Shown: positions 50,052-54,940 of the stretch, piece after piece | Layout: every line of letters starts with the position of its first letter | Position numbering within the stretch: the first letter of the stretch is position 1 | Assembly: GCA_009700115.1 (NCBI GenBank) | Contig: WLMU01000002.1 | Coordinates: 1 to 54,940, forward strand | Direction of reading: 5' to 3' | From: Actinomycetota bacterium | Lineage (GTDB): Bacteria; Actinomycetota; Acidimicrobiia; Acidimicrobiales; Acidimicrobilacustridaceae | DNA length: 54,940 nt | Notes under the pieces: generated by a model | The model's database searches: none | Told to the model about the DNA's origin: nothing | Seen by the model: only the letters and a program-made list of their open reading frames with translations | Position numbers and translations under genes: made by a program

Positions 50052-52735
50052 CCACGCTCATGCTTATCGACGGAAACTCGCTCACATACCGAGCGTTCTT
50101 CGCGTTGCCGACCGATATGGCGACCGCATCCGGTCAGGTCACGAATGCGGTGTTTGGGTTCACTTCGATGCTCGTCAACCTTTTGCGCGACCAGAAGCCC
50201 GATCACCTTGCTGTGGTGTTCGATCGTTCCGAGCCAACGTTCCGACACGAAGCCCTTTCGACGTACAAGGGCAATCGCGATGCGACACCCGATCTACTTC
50301 GTCAGCAGATGGGCATTGTTCGCGAGGTCGTCGAGGTCCTGCATGTCCCTGTGCTCGACCTTGTGGGGTTTGAAGCCGACGACATCATCGCCACGCTGGC
50401 GACAGCGGCTGAAGCCCGCGGCGACAATGTCATTATCGTCACCGGCGATCGCGACAGCTATCAACTTGTGCACGATCCGCACATCAAAGTTCTGTATAAC
50501 AAGCGCGGTGTTTCTGATTACGCGTTGTATGACGAAGCAGGCATTTTCGAGCGCACGGGCGTAAAGCCGACCGATTATGTGCATTACGCCGCGTTGCGCG
50601 GCGATCCTTCGGACAATCTCCCTGGCGTTCCCGGCGTGGGCGAGAAGACCGCTGCGAAACTGATCAATCAGTACGGCGGTATCGACGGCATCTATGAACA
50701 CCTCGACGAGCTCACACCGAAACTTCGGCAGAACTTGGCCGAGAACGAGGACAAGGCTCGAATGAACATCGAGCTCATGAAGTTGCGGCATGACGCACCC
50801 GTAACTGCCGATCCCGATGATCTCCAGATTGGCGACTTCGACTTGGCCGAAGTTCGTCAGCTGTTTGACTTTCTTGAGTTCCGTCAGTTATTCGATCGAT
50901 TGGTGGATGTCCTTGGCGTGGCTTCTGACGCGACCGAAGCGGGTGGGGCGCGGGTCCTCGAAGCGGAACGCACCGACGTCATCAATCAGAAAGAACTCGT
51001 CGCTCTTTTCGACGCGCTGGCGAGTTCCACGGAACCGCTGGCTGCTGCCGGGGGATGGCTGGGCGACGAAGGGCGATCCTCGTTTGAAGGTGTGGCGCTT
51101 GTTCGTGACGCTTCTTCGGGCGATGTCGTATGGATTCCGGCCGAGGCGTTGAAGGATTCCAATGTTTCTGCTGCTGCTTCAGCATTGTTCTCCGAAGGCG
51201 GCCGACCGCTTGTGGCGCACGATGCCAAAGCACTCATGCGTGGCCTCAATGATTGCGGGATCGATCTTCGGTCGCTTTCCCTCGACACGATGATCGCGGC
51301 GTATCTCCTTGATCCCGCCGAAACGAAGTATTCGCTCGAACCTTTGCTTGACCGTTACGCCGATGCCCGACTTCCCGAGGACGATGATCAGGGCGAAGGG
51401 CAACTCGATTTTGGTGGCGCCGATGTTTCTGTCGTTGCGCAGCGTTCGGCTCGTCGTGCACTTGGCGTTGATGCCCTTGTCGTTCCCGTGCGTGAATCGC
51501 TGCAATCCCGGGGGCTTTTAGATCTCAATGCCGACATCGAAGTTCCGTTAGTTCGAGTTCTCGCTCAAATGGAGATACTCGGCGTCGGTGTCGACGAAGG
51601 CGAACTCCGACGGTTGCGCGATTCGCTCGTCGAACGCTGCGATGAACTTCGAGCATTGATCTGGACAGATGCTGGCGAGGAGTTCAACGTGAACTCCACG
51701 ATCAAATTGCGCGAAATCTTGTTCGAGAAACTTGAACTAACTCCGCAAAAGAAAACCAAAACGGGTTTCTCCACTGATGCAGCGACACTCGAGAAACTTC
51801 TCGGTGAGCACCCAATCATCGAGCACTTGTTGGCCTATCGCGAGGTCGAGAAGCTGCGGTCAACTTATGGCGAAGGACTTCTCGCTGAGATCGCACCCGA
51901 TGGTCGAATTCACGCGACGTTTAATCAAACTGTCGCTCGGACCGGTCGCCTTAGTTCTGATGCGCCGAATCTCCACAACATCCCCGTACGTAGTGAACTC
52001 GGTCGCGAATTCCGGAAAGCGTTCGTGCCGGCAAAGGGCTACACGTTACTGATCGCTGATTACAACCAGATCGAACTTCGTTGTATCGCCCACCTCGCAG
52101 AAGATCCAGGTCTGATCGGGGCATTCGAATCCGGCGAAGATATTCATAACGCCACAGCGGCGCGCGTTTTCGATGTCGACCCCGACTCAGTCACGATCGA
52201 ACAACGGTCGAAAGCCAAGATGGTTAGTTACGGGCTCGCTTACGGGATGGAAGCCTTTGGTCTCGCGCAACGGTTGAGTGTCCCCATCGGTGAAGCGCAG
52301 CAAATCCTCGACGCGTATTTCGTTGCGTTCCCTGCGGTGCACGACTACATGGATAAGACGATCGCCGAAGCGCGCGAGCGCGGTTACACCGAAACGTTGT
52401 TTGGGCGTCGCCGCCAGATCCCAGAGCTTGCATCAGACAACTTCCGAATTCGACAAGCTGGCGAGCGCCAAGCGATGAATGCCGGAATCCAAGGCCTCGC
52501 CGCTGACATCTTCAAGGTCGCGCTTATTCGACTTGATCAAGCCCTCAATGCGGCGGGTTCAACAAGTCGACTCATCTTGCAGGTGCACGACGAAGTCATC
52601 TGTGAAGTTCCGCCCGCTGACCTCGACGCGGTTACAGCGATCGTTCTCGAGGCGATGTCCGGTGCGTTCGATCTTCGAGTTCCTCTCGAAGTCCATCTCT
52701 CCCATGGCGACTCTTGGGCAGCAGCGAAAGGCTGA
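50048..52735 (+). CDS. polA: DNA polymerase I
   Basis: An 895-residue repair and Okazaki-fragment polymerase. The N-terminal ~290 residues are the 5'-3' nuclease (LLIDGNSLTYRAFFA, FEADDIIATLA, GDPSDNLPGVPGVGEKTA). The middle 3'-5' exonuclease-like domain (~310-480) lacks the DxE and other acidic residues I would expect, so proofreading is probably absent, as in other actinomycetes. The polymerase domain has motif A (LIADYNQIELR), motif B (RSKAKMVSYGLAYGM) and motif C (LQVHDEVICE). ATG 50048 overlaps pdtaR. Confidence 0.97.
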   Translation: MTTLMLIDGNSLTYRAFFALPTDMATASGQVTNAVFGFTSMLVNLLRDQKPDHLAVVFDRSEPTFRHEALSTYKGNRDATPDLLRQQMGIVREVVEVLHVPVLDLVGFEADDIIATLATAAEARGDNVIIVTGDRDSYQLVHDPHIKVLYNKRGVSDYALYDEAGIFERTGVKPTDYVHYAALRGDPSDNLPGVPGVGEKTAAKLINQYGGIDGIYEHLDELTPKLRQNLAENEDKARMNIELMKLRHDAPVTADPDDLQIGDFDLAEVRQLFDFLEFRQLFDRLVDVLGVASDATEAGGARVLEAERTDVINQKELVALFDALASSTEPLAAAGGWLGDEGRSSFEGVALVRDASSGDVVWIPAEALKDSNVSAAASALFSEGGRPLVAHDAKALMRGLNDCGIDLRSLSLDTMIAAYLLDPAETKYSLEPLLDRYADARLPEDDDQGEGQLDFGGADVSVVAQRSARRALGVDALVVPVRESLQSRGLLDLNADIEVPLVRVLAQMEILGVGVDEGELRRLRDSLVERCDELRALIWTDAGEEFNVNSTIKLREILFEKLELTPQKKTKTGFSTDAATLEKLLGEHPIIEHLLAYREVEKLRSTYGEGLLAEIAPDGRIHATFNQTVARTGRLSSDAPNLHNIPVRSELGREFRKAFVPAKGYTLLIADYNQIELRCIAHLAEDPGLIGAFESGEDIHNATAARVFDVDPDSVTIEQRSKAKMVSYGLAYGMEAFGLAQRLSVPIGEAQQILDAYFVAFPAVHDYMDKTIAEARERGYTETLFGRRRQIPELASDNFRIRQAGERQAMNAGIQGLAADIFKVALIRLDQALNAAGSTSRLILQVHDEVICEVPPADLDAVTAIVLEAMSGAFDLRVPLEVHLSHGDSWAAAKG

Positions 52736-52736
52736 T

Positions 52737-53480
52737 GTGACCGAGTCCGGCGAAGGTCATTGGTTCGAAGGCATCGCCGATCACCTTGGTTCGTCGTATT
52801 TGCGTTACTCATTCACGATGGGAACGGCGAATGAAGTCGCGTTCCTTGTCGATGAGCTGGAACTCAAACCCGGAATGCGAGTGCTTGATGTTGGGTGTGG
52901 TCCCGGTCGCCATTCCTATGCGCTGGCCGAACTTGGTATTGCCGTGCACGGCGTCGACATCTCGCAGACCTTCATCGACCTCGCGCGTCAGGATTCGCCG
53001 GCCCTCGCGACATTTGAGCGACTCGATGCCCGGTCCCTCCCATTCGATGGCGAGTTCGATGCGGTGATTTCGCTGTGTCAGGGAGCATTTGGATTAGCCG
53101 GGGGAGCGGCCGCCGCTGGGCCCGACCCCGATGGAGCCGTACTCGATGGCATGGCACGGGCCCTCGCCCCCGGAGGCCGTATTGCCGTGTCCGCCTTTTC
53201 TTCCTATTTCCAAGTGAACTGGCTGGAAGACACCGATTCGTTCGATGCCGATGCCGGGGTCAACCACGAGTTGGCGCCCCTGAAGGCCCCCGATGGGACC
53301 GAAAGCCTCAAGGACCTGTGGACGACCTGCTTCACCCCGAGAGAACTGCGGTTACTGGCATCGAGGGCCGGATTGCAGACCGATGCCGTGTGGTCAGTGA
53401 CGCCGGGGGACTATGCCCGTCGCACGCCGGAGATCAACCGACCCGAGTTTTTGCTGGTGGCCACCCGACCGATGGGCTGA
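52737..53480 (+). CDS. Class I SAM-dependent methyltransferase
   Basis: A 247-residue protein beginning at GTG 52737 (VTESGEGHWFEGIADHLG), immediately after the polA stop. The SAM-binding motif is RVLDVGCGPGRHSYALA with VHGVDIS following; FDAVISLCQGAFGL and PGGRIAVSAFSSYF are typical of the Methyltransf_11/25 groups. The substrate is unknown. An alternative ATG at 52704 lies inside polA. Located between polA and rpsA, where mycobacteria have a different gene order. Confidence 0.84.
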   Translation: MTESGEGHWFEGIADHLGSSYLRYSFTMGTANEVAFLVDELELKPGMRVLDVGCGPGRHSYALAELGIAVHGVDISQTFIDLARQDSPALATFERLDARSLPFDGEFDAVISLCQGAFGLAGGAAAAGPDPDGAVLDGMARALAPGGRIAVSAFSSYFQVNWLEDTDSFDADAGVNHELAPLKAPDGTESLKDLWTTCFTPRELRLLASRAGLQTDAVWSVTPGDYARRTPEINRPEFLLVATRPMG

Positions 53481-53597
53481 TGGTCCATTTGCGGGCTGGC
53501 GGGGCCTGTGGACAGAGGTCTAGCCTTGCCCTTCTCCCATGCGCCTGCGCGGGAGATTTCCTATCCCCTACTTCCTGTCCATCGAAGAGAGAAACCT

Positions 53598-54940
53598 GTG
53601 TCCGAGCAGTCCACCACCGAAGAGGCCACTCCGGCCGCCGCCGTCGCTGTCGCTGAAGCACCAGCAGGCATGGGAAGTTTCGCCGCTGACGGCACGTACG
53701 TTCCGCGTCAGGTAATCGAAGACGATCTTGGTGGACTGTCGCTTGATGATGCATATACCGCATCAATGGTTCAGGTTGAAGACGGACAGATCGTCCAAGG
53801 CACCGTGGTCAAGGTTGACCGCGACGAAGTTCTTCTCGACATTGGTTATAAGTCTGAAGGCGTCATCCCTTCTCGCGAACTTTCCATTCGCAACGATGTC
53901 GACCCTTCCGAGATCGTTTCAATGGGCGAGGTCATCGAGGCACTCGTTCTGCAGAAGGAAGACAAAGAAGGTCGTCTCGTTCTTTCCAAGAAGCGCGCGC
54001 AGTACGAGCGTGCCTGGGGAACAATCGAAAAGATCAAAGAAGAAGACGGCGTTGTCAGCGGCCCAGTCATCGAGGTCGTCAAGGGTGGTCTCATCATCGA
54101 CATCGGTCTCCGCGGCTTTCTTCCCGCATCACTCGTCGAGTTGCGTCGTGTCCGCGACCTTGCGCCGTATGTCGGCCGCACCCTCGATGCCAAGATCATC
54201 GAACTCGACAAAAATCGCAACAACGTTGTGCTTTCACGTCGTGGATGGCTCGAAGAAACTCAGAAGGAACAGCGTGAGGATTTCCTCGCCAACCTGAAGC
54301 CCGGCGAAAACCGTCGCGGTGTTGTGTCTTCAGTCGTGAACTTTGGTGCATTCGTCGACCTCGGCGGCATGGACGGCCTCGTCCACGTTTCCGAGCTGTC
54401 GTGGAAGCATGTTGACCATCCCGGTTCCGTCGTGCAGGTGGGCGACGAAATCGACGTGCAGGTCCTCGAAGTCGATCTTGACCGCGAGCGCATCAGCCTT
54501 TCGCTCAAGGCCACCCAGCAAGACCCGTGGCAGGAATTCGCCACCGCCCATCAGGTTGGCGAACTTGTTTACGGCCGTGTCACAAAGCTGGTGCCGTTCG
54601 GTTCATTCGTGCAGGTTGGCGATGGCATCGAAGGACTCGTGCACATTTCGGAAATGTCGGCCCATCATGTCGATCTTCCCGAGCAGGTTGTTACTCCTGG
54701 CGAAGAACTCTGGGTCAAGATCATCGATCTCGATCTTCAGCGTCGCCGTATCAGCCTCTCAATCAAGCAGGCTGCTGAAGGTGGCGTTGTTGCTGCCGAG
54801 TACCAGGAGCACTTCGGTGATCATGCCTATGACACCGAGGGCAACTACATCGGTGGCGAGTCAACAGAAGCTCAAGAAGCGTGGGCCGAGTACTACGCCG
54901 AACAGGGCGACACATCGATTCCTCCCGTGCCGACCGCTGC
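53598..54940 (+). CDS. rpsA: 30S ribosomal protein S1 (3' end outside window)
   Basis: 447 residues are visible and the frame is open to the window edge. After an acidic N-terminal region come at least four S1/OB repeats, e.g. GQIVQGTVVKVDRDEVLLDIGY, GLIIDIGLRGFLPASLVE, RGVVSSVVNFGAFVDLGGMDGLVHVSELS and GRVTKLVPFGSFVQVGDGIEGLVHISEMS, as in actinobacterial S1. It helps mRNA bind to the 30S subunit. GTG 53598 follows GAGAG; a TAGCCT near 53522 is a possible promoter element. polA-x-rpsA order matches other actinomycetes. Confidence 0.95.
   Translation, partial: MSEQSTTEEATPAAAVAVAEAPAGMGSFAADGTYVPRQVIEDDLGGLSLDDAYTASMVQVEDGQIVQGTVVKVDRDEVLLDIGYKSEGVIPSRELSIRNDVDPSEIVSMGEVIEALVLQKEDKEGRLVLSKKRAQYERAWGTIEKIKEEDGVVSGPVIEVVKGGLIIDIGLRGFLPASLVELRRVRDLAPYVGRTLDAKIIELDKNRNNVVLSRRGWLEETQKEQREDFLANLKPGENRRGVVSSVVNFGAFVDLGGMDGLVHVSELSWKHVDHPGSVVQVGDEIDVQVLEVDLDRERISLSLKATQQDPWQEFATAHQVGELVYGRVTKLVPFGSFVQVGDGIEGLVHISEMSAHHVDLPEQVVTPGEELWVKIIDLDLQRRRISLSIKQAAEGGVVAAEYQEHFGDHAYDTEGNYIGGESTEAQEAWAEYYAEQGDTSIPPVPTA

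Noticed and set aside
50994-51480. Possible intact proofreading domain in PolA
   Set aside because: The acidic residues of the three exonuclease motifs are missing in this stretch.

Overview
The window reads as a chromosomal stretch from an actinomycete-type bacterium. The best guess is a deep-branching, compact-genome Actinomycetota lineage such as Acidimicrobiia, but there is no rRNA here to settle it. The evidence is a bacterial proteasome activator (Bpa/PafE), a mycothiol synthase catalytic domain, an ANTAR regulator (PdtaR-like) next to polA and rpsA, many GTG starts, moderately high GC, and a gene order that follows the Mycobacterium tuberculosis chromosome: lspA-rluD-dnaE, then hisDCBHA-x-F-I-trpE-C-B-A, then pdtaR-polA-rpsA. 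Genes are packed tightly, with 4-base start/stop overlaps, abutting or overlapping convergent ends, and few long gaps.

Layout. 1-8.8 kb: DksA-like protein, lspA, rluD, an Rrf2 regulator, a phosphodiesterase-type hydrolase, bpa, an HdeD-type membrane protein and dnaE. 8.8-13.8 kb: an unrecognised protein, a nitroreductase, a thioredoxin-domain protein, an aldo/keto reductase and a crotonase. 13.8-20.4 kb: a menaquinone cluster (menE, menA, menH-like, menD, menF, menG) without menB or menC. 20.4-27.4 kb: an anchored N,N-dimethylformamidase-like protein, an acyl-CoA synthetase, a small membrane protein, a sugar-nucleotidyltransferase-like protein, rlmN, a one-domain mshD and nth. 27.4-42.1 kb: a his/trp supercluster interrupted by a methyltransferase, a hydrolase, a GroES-like protein, ygfZ, a J-domain protein and a small monooxygenase. 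42.1-44.5 kb: a truncated haemoglobin, HU, a Bcp peroxiredoxin, a FabZ-like dehydratase and an Ogt-type repair protein. 44.5-48.9 kb: a type II fatty acid synthesis operon (fabD-fabH-fabG-acpP-fabF) on the minus strand. 48.9-54.9 kb: tRNA-Leu(CAA), a coiled-coil protein, pdtaR, polA, a methyltransferase and rpsA (3' end cut).

How the genes work together. Most are core biosynthesis: histidine, tryptophan, menaquinone and fatty acids, with DNA replication and repair, translation and protein quality control. I see no prophage, insertion sequence, CRISPR array or defence system, and no obvious new multigene system. The features most worth a second look are small. A GroES-like protein ends in a proteasome-docking-like tail (GLYL). 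FabD carries a C-terminal biotinyl/lipoyl-like domain without the modifiable lysine. trpC appears to start at CTG. A chain of RNA hairpins ends in a strong terminator upstream of hisD. A TANNNT box recurs 6-9 bases before start codons, pointing to widespread leaderless transcription.
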